From the NCBI GenBank assembly GCA_035578175.1, contig JAQMRL010000006.1:21239506-21303505 (forward strand): a DNA stretch of 64,000 nt, written 5' to 3'. The position numbers were made by a program, and so were the translations under genes. This document shows, in pieces, positions 26,776-33,405 of the stretch (the first letter of the stretch is position 1; every line of letters begins with the position of its first letter). The notes under the pieces were generated by a model. That model worked only from the letters and a program-made list of their open reading frames with translations. It had not been told where the DNA came from and did not search any database. Source of the DNA: Catonia carolina (Eukaryota; Arthropoda; Insecta; Hemiptera; Achilidae).

Positions 26776-27225
26776 CAATCGCTAAAAACATGTTGTTTGG
26801 GTTCAGGGGGTCTGAAAACGTATAGATCCGGTGAAAACTCGATTTCGAAAAATCGACATGAAAACAATACTTTCCTTCCTATATATTCATATAGGCAAGA
26901 GAAAGTAAAAAAAATTGTTAATTATTGAATTTTAAAATTTAAGTTAGTTAACTACCATAATTACTGAGACATAATGCAATATTGTAACAACTCTTTTCAA
27001 GATATTAAAAACAAATTTCTGTATATTTCTGTTACAGATCAAATAGCTGTATTGAAAAATGGTTCTGTTGTTGAATTGGGTACTTATAATCAATTGATGT
27101 CCAAAGAAGATGGTGCGTTTAAAAAATTAATTCAACATCAGACATTTCATAGTGCCAACGATCAAACCAGTTCAATGGAATTGCCTACTTTAACGCCAGA
27201 GAGTACTAAACAACCAAATTTATAG
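4286..27225 (+). CDS. ABCB10: Mitochondrial ABC transporter ABCB10 (12 exons)
   Basis: Half-transporter of the mitochondrial inner membrane; the family is linked to haem synthesis and oxidative-stress protection. Coding exons: 4286-4910, 6884-7084, 8934-9136, 9636-9746, 10979-11149, 13898-14129, 15414-15600, 17587-17686, 19851-20078, 22354-22388, 24895-25004, 27038-27225. They sum to 2391 nt, 796 residues plus TAG, with all GT-AG junctions in phase. The Arg/Lys/Asn-rich N-terminus (about 200 residues) looks like a mitochondrial presequence. Six membrane segments lie at roughly 210-490. NBD: A-loop Tyr536, Walker [10 protein letters not shown] 562-570, Q-loop Gln610, signature LSGGQ 670-674, Walker B ILLLD 690-694 with Glu695, D-loop SALD 698-701, switch His726. 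Family and paralogue (ABCB10 rather than ABCB7/8) are read from overall similarity. No sign of decay despite repeat-filled introns. Confidence 0.95.
4979..5480 (+). pseudogene. LINE reverse transcriptase C-terminal remnant in ABCB10 intron 1
   Basis: Open stretch [14 protein letters not shown] ... [20 protein letters not shown] resembles the region after the RT fingers in LINE polyproteins (the YLG-type block). A later frame near 5430-5480 gives a damaged [14 protein letters not shown] motif. Broken by stops and frameshifts. Confidence 0.55.
5690..6005 (-). repeat. Repeat family F with about 126-bp tandem unit
   Basis: The segment AAATTCCGACTTTGATTTCT occurs at about 5720 and again at about 5846, so two diverged tandem units are present. 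A reverse-oriented relative lies at 37960-38155 inside the zinc-finger intron. Non-coding; class unknown. Confidence 0.55.
6050..6115 (+). repeat. Family D tail fragment
   Basis: Contains TTTCAAGCTGCAGGATG and AAGATTTATTTT, the conserved outer end of fold-back family D. Confidence 0.5.
6116..6883. other. Intron 1 remainder
   Basis: AT-rich intron sequence; no repeat or gene recognised. Confidence 0.5.
6884..7084 (+). CDS. ABCB10: ABCB10 exon 2: TM1-TM2
   Basis: Acceptor ttttcag|GTG, donor TGTG|gtaagt. Encodes [20 protein letters not shown], then GKVIDLIY and a second hydrophobic segment ending RVYLMNVCG. These are the first two transmembrane helices of the ABCB10 fold. Confidence 0.93.
7085..8142. 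other. Intron 2, first part
   Basis: No recognisable gene. Several short open frames, none conserved-looking. The 7235-7440 part is less AT-rich and could be an old repeat. Confidence 0.4.
8143..8870 (-). pseudogene. Degenerate LINE RT C-terminal region in ABCB10 intron 2
   Basis: On the - strand [20 protein letters not shown] followed by [20 protein letters not shown] matches the post-RT block of LINE polyproteins (CNYLG motif, helical K-rich stretch). Downstream frames give GRNRWKP-like 3' end text next to a CTTCTTCTTC run. Stops and frameshifts show it is dead. Confidence 0.6.
8934..9136 (+). CDS. ABCB10: ABCB10 exon 3
   Basis: Acceptor tttgtag|GTC, donor ATG|gtaatt. Encodes the intracellular coupling region with [20 protein letters not shown], followed by [17 protein letters not shown] leading into TM3. 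The FFD-K-TGEL-NRLS-D block is the most conserved part of the B-family membrane domain. Confidence 0.95.
9137..9635. other. ABCB10 intron 3
   Basis: No recognisable element or gene beyond splice sites. Confidence 0.5.
9636..9746 (+). CDS. ABCB10: ABCB10 exon 4: TM3-TM4
   Basis: Acceptor tttacag|TTT, donor CAA|gtaagt, phase 0 at both ends. Encodes [20 protein letters not shown] and the conserved [13 protein letters not shown], a transmembrane pair and the start of the next cytosolic extension. Confidence 0.95.
10020..10390 (+). pseudogene. LINE 3' end remnant in ABCB10 intron 4
   Basis: The reading [19 protein letters not shown] with [17 protein letters not shown] and a later [18 protein letters not shown] matches the extreme C-terminus of LINE polyproteins (R-rich GR-W-D block and a DEQR...KYW tail). 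At least one stop interrupts it. Confidence 0.5.
10391..10978. other. Intron 4 remainder
   Basis: AT-rich; nothing recognised. Confidence 0.5.
10979..11149 (+). CDS. ABCB10: ABCB10 exon 5
   Basis: Acceptor tgtttcag|GAT, donor TTG|gtgcgt, both phase 0. Encodes [20 protein letters not shown] and KSFSHEKLE, the second intracellular loop motif (A-AEE-I-NVRTV-SF) of ABC B-type exporters. Confidence 0.95.
11261..11842. mobile_element. MITE with about 110-bp terminal inverted repeats
   Basis: The left end AGTGCGCGCCACGAAAG and the right end, reverse complemented, AGTGCATGCCACGAAAG start arms that stay similar for about 110 bases (GTGTTTGAAnAGCTCTA and AATG/CGCTACAC are shared). The superfamily is undecided because the flanking duplication is unclear. 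Lies in ABCB10 intron 5. Confidence 0.6.
11843..12544. other. Intron 5 middle part
   Basis: AT-rich, no coding or repeat structure recognised. Confidence 0.45.
12545..12930 (+). repeat. Interspersed repeat family A, forward copy
   Basis: Begins TTGTTTAGGTCGGCAGCTGA and ends near CACCTGCCCGTTATGGGCA; same family as the 1001, 20812, 22502, 23758 and 32082 copies. Non-coding. Confidence 0.75.
12936..13250. repeat. CTAG-rich repeat with family D tail
   Basis: CTAG occurs many times in about 300 bases (ctagctgctag, ctagcgcgctag, ctagctagctg and others), far above background in this AT-rich DNA. A 30-bp family D tail is embedded at 13173-13203. Probably an old inverted-repeat element; class unknown. 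Confidence 0.35.
13280..13847. mobile_element. piggyBac-like MITE
   Basis: Flanked by TTAA at 13276-13279 and 13848-13851, with perfect 13-bp inverted ends CCCTTTCAGTGCC / GGCACTGAAAGGG. TTAA target and CCC...GGG ends are hallmarks of the piggyBac superfamily. No transposase. A SINE is nested at 13448-13627. Confidence 0.8.
13448..13627 (+). mobile_element. tRNA-derived SINE with 9-bp TSD
   Basis: The head has A- and B-box-like text (tggcgtagtgactagtgc and ggttcgattcctgg) followed by an unrelated body and A-rich tail. The flanking direct repeat TATTTTGAA at 13439-13447 and 13628-13636 shows a retroposition event. Same family as the copy at 62222. Confidence 0.8.
13898..14129 (+). CDS. ABCB10: ABCB10 exon 6: TM5-TM6
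   Basis: Acceptor tctgtag|ACA, donor GCAG|gtaagt. The alternative AG three bases downstream (acag) would delete part of TGFSGN, so the first is preferred. Encodes TM5, TM6 with [20 protein letters not shown], and the linker [11 protein letters not shown] piggyBac-like MITE ends only 50 bases before this exon. Confidence 0.94.
14195..14725 (-). mobile_element. Helentron-like element, truncated reverse copy
   Basis: Matches, in reverse, the interior and 3' half of the (CA)n element found complete at 25973-26906: gattggtctgtgtgtgtgtg, then the blocks around CTACAACTTTTATTTCAA. Ends are lost. Confidence 0.65.
15003..15330 (+). pseudogene. LINE polyprotein C-terminal remnant in ABCB10 intron 6
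   Basis: In shifting frames the + strand gives [13 protein letters not shown] text, WFGQSSM and MIANIRTG, the closing segment of LINE polyproteins common in insects. Several frameshifts; no function expected. Confidence 0.5.
15414..15600 (+). CDS. ABCB10: ABCB10 exon 7: A-loop and Walker A
   Basis: Acceptor ttatag|GTG, donor ATCAG|gtttgt. Encodes [20 protein letters not shown] with the A-loop tyrosine, and [18 protein letters not shown] with the Walker A P-loop for ATP phosphate binding. Confidence 0.96.
15601..16089 (+). repeat. Intron 7 start with SINE 3' fragment
   Basis: About 15925-16020 carries the body of the SINE seen complete at 25825 (tcaggtctggcattttttca ... gcaaaacagtc). The rest shows nothing recognisable. 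Confidence 0.5.
16090..16660 (+). repeat. GC-rich element with 107-bp tandem units
   Basis: Markedly GC-rich island inside an AT-rich intron. Two tandem units, about 16195-16293 and 16301-16400, both contain ACCGCTGCCT and GCCGACGCAGCG. The 3' part is less GC-rich and contains two overlapping short open frames. It resembles a 5' region of a retroelement with repeated monomers, but I do not recognise the family. Confidence 0.45.
16861..17445 (+). mobile_element. SINE interrupted by a fold-back element (family D)
   Basis: A SINE body (ggttcgattactggtcagg) is interrupted at 16942-17424 by a fold-back element flanked by an 11-bp direct repeat, CATACCATTAC at 16931-16941 and 17425-17435. The arms (about 16970-17184 and 17224-17424) are nearly perfect reverse complements. 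The unpaired centre contains two direct copies of ACTTGTATAACATACAAGT around a foreign segment. Confidence 0.75.
17587..17686 (+). CDS. ABCB10: ABCB10 exon 8: Q-loop
   Basis: Acceptor attttcag|ATT, donor CAG|gtatgg. Encodes [24 protein letters not shown]. The final Gln is the Q-loop that couples nucleotide binding to the membrane domain. Confidence 0.95.
18066..19419 (-). mobile_element. Tc1/mariner-superfamily element
   Basis: Inverted ends GGGTGTTTCAAAAAG(A/G)ACGCAC of about 30 bp close both sides, with TA at 18064-18065 and 19420-19421. Carries a single damaged transposase gene on the - strand. Inserted in a Helentron-like repeat within ABCB10 intron 8. Confidence 0.85.
18187..19234 (-). 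pseudogene. Mariner-type transposase, broken
   Basis: The N-terminus [20 protein letters not shown] is followed, after a frameshift near 19110, by an HTH region ([20 protein letters not shown]) and the catalytic core: first Asp in YFSDEAW, second in [11 protein letters not shown]. Where the family has W, a TGA stop is met (about 18413), then [16 protein letters not shown] supplies the third Asp, and another frameshift near 18360 precedes the end GGSHFEHLL. One nonsense and two frameshifts, so inactive. Confidence 0.85.
19851..20078 (+). CDS. ABCB10: ABCB10 exon 9: signature motif
   Basis: Acceptor atgtgcag|GAA, donor AAG|gtaaat, both phase 0. Encodes [20 protein letters not shown] and [20 protein letters not shown], the ABC signature that completes the ATP site of the partner subunit in the homodimer. 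Confidence 0.96.
20079..20811. other. ABCB10 intron 9, first part
   Basis: AT-rich, no gene or recognised repeat. Confidence 0.45.
20812..21226 (+). repeat. Interspersed repeat family A, forward copy
   Basis: Starts TTGTTTAGGTTATCAGCCGA and ends near CACCTGTCTATTATGGGCA; about 415 bp with small indels relative to other copies. Confidence 0.75.
21239..22035. repeat. Diverged fold-back family D copy
   Basis: The left arm begins near AATTCTATTTTATATAATAT (21267) and runs to the ATGACTGAAGATGCAATG hairpin centre (about 21490). The right arm is interrupted by about 350 bp of AT-rich sequence and resumes at 21900, ending in the tail GAATGCATTATAAAGATTTA at 22007-22026. Confidence 0.55.
22354..22388 (+). 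CDS. ABCB10: ABCB10 exon 10: 35-nt Walker B exon
   Basis: Acceptor gtttttag|AAT, donor ACAAG|gtaagt. This 35-nt exon encodes [11 protein letters not shown], that is Walker B plus the catalytic glutamate; the following Ser codon is split with exon 11. It is too short for an ORF scan but is required to join exons 9 and 11 in phase. Confidence 0.93.
22502..22895 (-). repeat. Interspersed repeat family A, reverse copy
   Basis: Complete reverse copy, from TGCCCATAACAGACAGGTGG to GACCTAAACAA, in ABCB10 intron 10. Confidence 0.75.
22896..23757. other. Intron 10 middle, with family A fragment
   Basis: A 45-bp reverse family A fragment (ggcaggtggcgtattaaatt) lies at 23243-23286. Otherwise nothing recognised. 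Confidence 0.45.
23758..24150 (+). repeat. Interspersed repeat family A, forward copy
   Basis: Complete forward copy from TTGTTTAGGTCATCAGCCGA to CACCTGCCTGTTATGGGCA. Confidence 0.75.
24151..24894. other. Intron 10 end
   Basis: AT-rich; nothing recognised. Confidence 0.45.
24895..25004 (+). CDS. ABCB10: ABCB10 exon 11: D-loop and H-loop
   Basis: Acceptor attgttcag|TGC, donor GCTG|gtcagt. Encodes [19 protein letters not shown] and [17 protein letters not shown], containing the D-loop and the switch histidine. Confidence 0.95.
25212..25386 (+). mobile_element. tRNA-derived SINE
   Basis: tRNA-like head with ttggtgtagtttgtaatgtg and the B-box-like ggttcgaatccc, then a body and an A-rich tail, flanked by ATAATATA-like direct repeats. 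A reverse copy of the same family is at 58747-58917. The anticodon arm is unlike a functional tRNA and the 3' body continues, so it is not a tRNA gene. Confidence 0.75.
25387..25824. other. Intron 11 stretch between SINEs
   Basis: No gene or clear repeat. Confidence 0.4.
25825..25972 (+). mobile_element. tRNA-derived SINE, second family
   Basis: Head gttggcgtagtggttagcg and ggtttgattcctgg, body tcaggtctggcatttttt, ending in an A-rich tail that abuts the next element directly. Confidence 0.7.
25973..26906. mobile_element. Helentron-like (HINE/DINE-type) element, complete
   Basis: 934 bp from TCTGGTGTGAAACACTCACAC to GGCAAGAGAAAGT. The 13-bp ACTTTCTCTTGCC at 25995-26007 is inverted at the very other end (26894-26906), so the inverted repeats are asymmetric: terminal at one end, about 22 bases inside at the other. 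The outer 22 bases can form a hairpin (GTGTGAAACACTCACAC). A (CA)n microsatellite lies at 26735-26772. It sits in A/T runs with no target duplication. These traits match non-autonomous Helentrons; no protein is encoded. Confidence 0.65.
27038..27225 (+). CDS. ABCB10: ABCB10 exon 12: C-terminus
   Basis: Acceptor tctgttacag|ATC. Encodes [35 protein letters not shown] and a poorly conserved Ser/Thr-rich tail ending KQPNL, stop TAG at 27223-27225. Confidence 0.95.
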
Positions 27226-28140
27226 ATATCTAGCAAGGTCTTTTTTTGACATTGTAACAAGTAACACAATGGTAGAATCAGGTTTATTCTGATGTAAATA
27301 TAGTGTGATAATCACACAGATTTTAAGGTGATGTTTACCTATACAAGTAATTTTTTAAAGTACTTGTTAATTTTGTCGTTTTGTATAACCGAAAAGAATA
27401 GTTTATGTATTATGGGTGGGTTTTGTAATGAATCACTAAACTAAATCCATGAGCTTCTATAAAATAATAACAATGAACAATGGACCAACAATGAACCTGT
27501 TTCATTCACTTAGGGTTATCAACTCAATGACAACTCTTATATTATGATAAACAGAAAAATAGGTTATCAAAATCTTCACCTTTGACTCGACAACTACAAA
27601 CAAATTGAATTTCAATTGTATCAATCCTAATTATCTTACCAATAAATTTTGAATTAACAATTCAGGACTAATAAGAATAAAAAAAATTGAAAATAAAGAC
27701 TGGATCTTGACAAAGAATAGGTTTCTATAAATAAACGAGAGCCAAGTTGTCTCCCTGTTTCTTTGTTGGGTTAAAAGTAATGTAACGTGTTTTCCAAATT
27801 TTTAATACTGTTGAGTGAAACCATATTCAACTTCATTAAAAAATTTGAAATATTACTTCATTAAAAATTACTGCCTTAGAAAAACATCTTCCTCAGTTTA
27901 ACTAATTTGCACTTTAATTAAACAAGATATTATTATAAATCCTTATGATTTTTGTTTATTAAAATATAGTATTTAAATATATCCATGTCACTAAAGTGAA
28001 TAAAAAGTTTCTGTTATTTTATTTATTATTTTTTTGTATAGTGTTATTTATCTATTGTTAAACTTTTATGGTTTAGGTTAAAGTTTTTGTAAGTCTATAA
28101 GTTAGTATGTTATAGTAAATCTAATAAAAAATTTTATTTA
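27226..28140 (+). terminator. ABCB10: ABCB10 3' UTR and poly(A) signal
   Basis: AT-rich untranslated tail. An AATAAA at 28122-28127 followed by a T-rich tract is the best polyadenylation signal. Exact cleavage is inferred. Confidence 0.5.
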
Positions 28141-28369
28141 TTTATTTGTATTCTTTTTAATTTTCTAACTAATTCAAGAACATGTCTTGGTCCCATTTTG
28201 TTTATTATACTTTAAATAGATTGAGATCTCACCAGCCGGTGCTCGTAAACAAACTTAAAATTTTACGATCTGACTTCTCATTTTCTAAACTTCAGTTCCA
28301 AATTGATTGTATTTCAGCTTGGTCTAAATAAATAATGGATACTGAATCTATCTCTGCTGAAAAATCATA
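28141..28369. other. Intergenic gap after ABCB10
   Basis: Nothing recognised. Confidence 0.4.
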
Positions 28370-28615
28370 CGAGGGGGACCCAAAAAAACCCAGACTGAGA
28401 GCGTGCTGCCATTTGTAGACGTAGTAGAGATCTCTCGCTAGATAGGGTTAGTAGAGACCTTCAACAAACTGTCCAGATAGTCTCAGTGTTTAGATTAACA
28501 TTTGATTGTAGTGTTGTGTTTCTCTTACTGTTGTCACGTTCCACCTACGATATCATTAAGTATCAAGTCTTTTACTGGCTTGACTTCTTGCTTGGTTTCT
28601 GGGTCATACCCACAA
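28370..28615 (+). mobile_element. Solo end of a SETMAR-type mariner
   Basis: Starts CGAGGGGGACCCAAAAAAAC after a TA and stays similar to the reverse complement of the right end of the element at 35337-36645 (catttgtagacgtagtagag; tactggcttga; ggtttctgggtcatacc). The rest of the element is missing. Confidence 0.65.
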
Positions 28616-28684
28616 CATCATTACAACTGTTTATCGTGAGTATTCATTTAAATCTGTGCGATGTGATTTTTTAAATAATAAAAA

Positions 28685-29443
28685 TCTGGTGTGAAACACT
28701 CACACAACTTTCTCTTGCCAATGCAAATAATTTACAATATAATTTAACATTAGTAATAAAATATTAGAAATAAACAAAAAACTAACCTCAATAAACATAA
28801 CCTTATTTTAATCATGAGTGAAACACTCAAAATGAAAATCAACCTCAGTCTGGCTTAAAAATACGGAAAATCACTATTTCAGGCTAAACTAGGCTCTGTA
28901 GAGAAAAATACGTTAAATAAAAGTTGTAGATCTTTAAATTTCCTATAAATTTGGTTATATACACTTTTGTCGTAAAATGCATACTAAGGCCAAAATCTTA
29001 AAAAAATCGATTTTTCACACGTTTTCGTGAGAAAAAATCAGAAAATCGGTAATTACTGCTAAACTAAGCGTCATACAAAAAAATGTTTGAAACAGAAGTT
29101 GTAGGTTTTTAAATTCTCTACAACTTTTATTATATAAGTTTTTGCGCTAAAATTTATATTAAAGCTGCAATCTTAAAAAGAAAATGTTTTTACGTAAAAA
29201 CAGCCTCACGCAGAATTTCAGCAAACATGGCGCCTACCCTATATTGTAGAGCATAAAAAATGTAGTAAACCAGTTGATTTTAAAAAAAATTGTAGGACTA
29301 GTTTTTAAGAAAATCGCAAAAAAGTGAAAAATTATACGAATAAACTACTACTTCCGGTTGACCGATTTTGATGAAAATGTTCGTGTCGGGTCCGGTAGTG
29401 ATATGTAACTTAAGTTTCAAGTTCAAGTTCGTACGATGTTCCG

Positions 29444-29488
<45 letters not shown>

Positions 29489-29621
29489 CAATCGCTAAAA
29501 ACATGTTGTTTGGGTTCAGGGGGTCTGAAAACGTATAGATCCGGTGAAAACTCGATTTCGAAAAATCGACATGAAAACAATACTTTCCTTCCTATATATA
29601 TTCATATAGGCAAGAGAAAGT
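28685..29621. mobile_element. Helentron-like element, complete second copy
   Basis: 937 bp, same termini and (CA)n (29443-29485) as the 25973 copy. The 3' half (from about 29156) is almost identical to that copy while the 5' half is clearly diverged. Confidence 0.65.
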
Positions 29622-30357
29622 AAAAAAGGGTTTAAATATTTGAAAACTAACTCAAAAAGGTTGTCGCCTAGTTGTTTTAATTCTAGACTAAGTACTGCGT
29701 TTTTACGATCATTTTGTTCAGTGAGATGGCAAAAGCAGCACTACTTACAGACCTACGCTTTGGAAAAAAACTATACCTTTGAAAAAAAACTATTTTTTTC
29801 ATAGTTTAGTAAAATTATTAATTATGTTTTTAATATTTGCAATTCAACGAGGATAATCCCTCTATTCCTGTATAGGTTTGGTTTTGCTATTCGCAGAGAG
29901 TTGGCAGAAGGTATTTTCCAGGTGAACAGCAAGGGATTACTGTATTTACAGATATACAACGAACTGAAATTACAAACAGAACAATTAACCCATCTTTATC
30001 AATTACTATATTTATTAAAAACAAACATACACATAACACAATAAAAAATTCATTGACTAGAATAAACATTCAAAATAATACAACAGACATAATGTACTAC
30101 GTTTTTAAGTATATTACTTTTGTAACAAAATACTATAAATTATAATATATTTTTTTTACAAGTGTAAATATTTTATGCGATGAATGAAGTACAGTAAACA
30201 AATGCAATGTACAATGTAAAATATTAAAATTTAAGTTTGAATTAAATTAAACGTTAAATTTAAGTTTACAATAATGTCAGTGTAACTAAAGATTCGGAAT
30301 AACGACACCATCAATACCCAATAATATTATTTTAAGAGTATACGTTATGGATACAAT
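29622..30357. other. AT-rich intergenic stretch
   Basis: No gene or repeat recognised. Confidence 0.45.
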
Positions 30358-30368
30358 AAATTTGACAC

Positions 30369-31821
30369 AGGAATAGATAACATACCATCGGAATTATTAT
30401 TATGATGTGGCAAAGTTGCTCAAAACAAATTATACAAACTTGTGTGCAGAATGTATGAGAGTGGAGAGGTACCATCGGACTTTAAAAAAAATATTATGAT
30501 TCCAATACCAAAAAAGTCAGGAGCGGAGAAGTGTGAACATTACAGAACCATCAGCCTAACATGCCATGCATCTAAGATACTGACAAGAATTATATACAGG
30601 AGAATAGAACACCGAGTAGAAGAAGTATTGGGCGATGACCAATTTGGATTTAGAAGGAGAATGGGAACTCGAGATGCAATATTGGCTCTGAGACTGATTA
30701 TTGAGAAAGGATACAGAAAAATAAAACTACTTTTATAGCATTTGTAGATTTAGAGAAAGCATTTGACAATCTGGACTGGAGTAAAATGTTTAAAACTTTG
30801 AAAAGGCTAGGAATTAAATACAAAGAAAGGAAAGTTATCTACAGTCTGTATAAGAATCAAACGACTGTTTTGAGAATCGAGGGGTACGAAAAAGAGGCTG
30901 CTGTAAGAAAAGGTGTACGACAAGGTTGTTCTTTGTCACCACTACTTTTTAACTTGTATATAGAAGAGGCTATAAATGAAGTGAAGGAGAAATTTGACGT
31001 AGGAATAAAAATTCAAGGAGAAACAATAAAAATGTTGAGATTCGCCGATGATATAGTAGTATTAGCCGAGGCAAAGAATGAACTAGAGGATGCCTTAAAT
31101 GGAATGGATGAGATCTTGAGGAAGGATTACTTCATGAAAATTAATAAGAACAAAACGAAAGTGTTGTGCAGCAGCAAGAGTGGTTTAGAAGAGATGGGAA
31201 ATTTAAAAGTAGGCAACGAAAACATACAGGAAGTTGGGGAATTCTGCTATCTAGGGAGTAAAATAACAAAGGATGGTAGAAGCACGAGTGATATCAAGAG
31301 TAGAATTGCTCAAGCTAGAAAAGCCTTTGAAATGAAAAACAGCTTACTGACTACAAACATTGATTTACAGATTAGGAAAAATTTCTTAAAACATTATGTT
31401 TGGAGTGTAGCATTATACGGAAGTGAAACGTGGGTGATAGGGGCTGTAGAACGGAAGAGGATAGAAGCTTTTGAAATGTGGTGTTATAGGAAAATGTTAA
31501 AGATTAGGTGGGTGGACAAAATAAGTAATTTAGAGGTTCTTAGGCGAGTGGATGAAAAAAAAAGAAGTAAATGGAAGCATCTTACCAAAAGAAGGGATAG
31601 GCTAGTGGGGCATATCCTAAGACATCCAGGTATTGGGCTATCAATAATGGAGGGTAACATTGAGGGAGTAAATTGTAGAGGGAGGCAAAGATTAGAATAT
31701 ATAAAGCAAATTACAAAAGATGTAGGGTGTTACAGGTATGTAGATATGAAACGACTTGCGCAAGATAGAACAGGTTGGAGAACTGCATCAAACCAGTCGA
31801 GAGACTGATGACAAAAAAAAA
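30369..31821 (+). pseudogene. 5'-truncated LINE with reverse transcriptase
   Basis: Two open frames separated by a single frameshift near 30720 encode a LINE reverse transcriptase. The first has VPSDFKKNIMIPIPKKSG, ILTRIIYRRIEHRVEE and DDQFGFRRRMGTRDAI (30442-30738). The frame then continues as FIAFVDLEKAFDNLDW (motif A), VRKGVRQGCSLSPLLFNLYI (motif B) and MLRFADDIVVLAEA (FADD catalytic motif C), followed by the C-terminal ALYGSETW ... FEMWCYRKMLKIRWVDKIS region to a stop at 31808. Ends GATGAC plus an A tract. The direct repeat AAATTTGACAC at 30358-30368 and 31822-31832 marks the insertion. The N-terminal endonuclease is missing. Clade not decided. Confidence 0.88.
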
Positions 31822-31832
31822 AAATTTGACAC

Positions 31833-32081
31833 TTAAATACTTAAAAATTTAATAAATTTTTAGTTTCTACTTAATTTTCATAATATAAACATACCTATAA
31901 AATTTAATCCAACTCTAATGTTTCTGTTAATGTAAAATTAAATACTGTAACTTCCAACATACACATCTTATGTACAAAGATCACATTTTAAATTGACTAT
32001 TTTAATACTTTGCTAATATTGCACTTGGTTATTTTGAGTAACAAATATAATTTTAACCAACCGGCAATGAAAATAAAAAAC
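31833..32081. other. Short AT-rich gap
   Basis: Nothing recognised. Confidence 0.4.
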
Positions 32082-32228
32082 TTGTTTGATTAGGTCAGCA
32101 ACCGAAAGGATGGTTTGAATCTCTAGAAGCGTTATTACGTAAAACAAGGAGTAAGATGGTTAACAAATGCCTTCCTCACCGAGTGGAAAAGTATGCTTAT
32201 CAACTTGACAGACTCTGAAAAGCATCTA

Positions 32229-33182
32229 TAGGGTGATTCAAAAAGAGCGCCGGTTTTGATATATCAAATTAAGAGATTTATTTTATTGAAAAACTGAAAA
32301 TAAATACATCAACAAGTTCATCTTACCTTCCGATTTCATGTATGAAAAATGATGTCATGCATGTGTCCTCCTCTACTGCGCTGGCACGCATCAACTCTGT
32401 CCATGAAATTGGATATTACTGCACGACAAGTTTCGACTTCCATTTGCCCGATAACCCGTCGAATTTCCTCCTTCAAGTCATTGATGTTTCGGGGTTTATT
32501 GGCATACACCAATGACTTCAGATGACCCCAAAGATGAAAGTCACAAGGCGTCAAGTCACACGACCTTGGTGGCGATTGATGGTCGGAATTACGAGAAATG
32601 ATGCGATCCTGGAACCGTTCACGGAGCAACAACATTGTTTCTCGTGCAGTAACTGAATTTTATACGGGTGATATTGGAGATCGTACCGAAGAATTCTCCG
32701 TACAGAAGAACATCGTAAACCCAATTGTTGAGAACGGCGACGTATTGATTTTGCTGGGCTAACAGCCACACTGTCACGAACCAACGCAACGTTCTGCTCA
32801 GTTCGGCCAGAACGACGACGTCCAGAACTTTTAAGGTCGACTGTTGAACCCGTCTCAAAAAACTTTTTCATGAGCCTGCGAACTGTTGATTCATTCTGTG
32901 CTTCATTACGTCCTAGAGTACCGCGAAGTCGCCTGACAGTAGCCGCATAACTCTCTCCACTCTGGTAAAATGTTTTGACGATTAACACTCGTTGTGCAAT
33001 AGTAAACTTCTCCATGGTTAGACACAGACTGCGAGAGTACTACACTGCGAACAAGAGAAACTACAACTGAATCGTCAATCGGAATGTTCTCCGAAATAGA
33101 AATGAGGTCTAACAATGTTGCCAACCAATAAACAAAAATTTACCAGCCGTTTAAAAACCGGCACTCTTTTTGAATCACCCGT
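32229..33182 (-). mobile_element. Internally deleted mariner-type element
   Basis: 954 bp with about 27-bp inverted ends GGGTGATTCAAAAAGAG(C/T)GCCGG, and TA at 32227-32228 and 33183-33184. It contains the start and end of a transposase gene on the - strand but lacks the catalytic centre. Confidence 0.85.
32336..33015 (-). pseudogene. Transposase with deleted catalytic core
   Basis: The N-terminal part MEKFTIAQRVLIVKTFYQSG ... ESTVRRLMKKFFETGSTVDL (HTH) with RRRSGRTEQNVALVRDSV runs to HPYKIQLLHE. It is then joined near 32640 to the C-terminal part RFQDRIISRNSDH ... PRSCDLTPCDFHLWGHLKS ending HDIIFHT. The first two catalytic Asp residues are gone. Homologous in layout to the 18187-19234 transposase but a different lineage. 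Confidence 0.85.
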
Positions 33183-33405
33183 TACATTCAGCACTCTGTA
33201 AATGACACCTTCACTTCGTTCACCACAAGATCTGGCTGTATAATGAAATTCATTACTCTCGGAGGAGATAACTCTGACTAGTGTCTTACACCTGTACCTC
33301 TTCTGTTCTTAAATACTTGTCATATAATTGGCTGACCATGTGACAAGAAACAGAATTATTTTTTTTTTAGCCCTGGCAGAACACTCTACCTGCCTGTTAT
33401 GGACA

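Larger units (their letters stand above)
32082..33405 (+). repeat. Repeat family A copy split by a mariner-type element
   Basis: 32082-32228 and 33183-33405 are the two halves of one forward family A copy (taggtcagcaaccgaaagg ... cctgcctgttatgga), interrupted by the element at 32229-33182. Confidence 0.75.
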
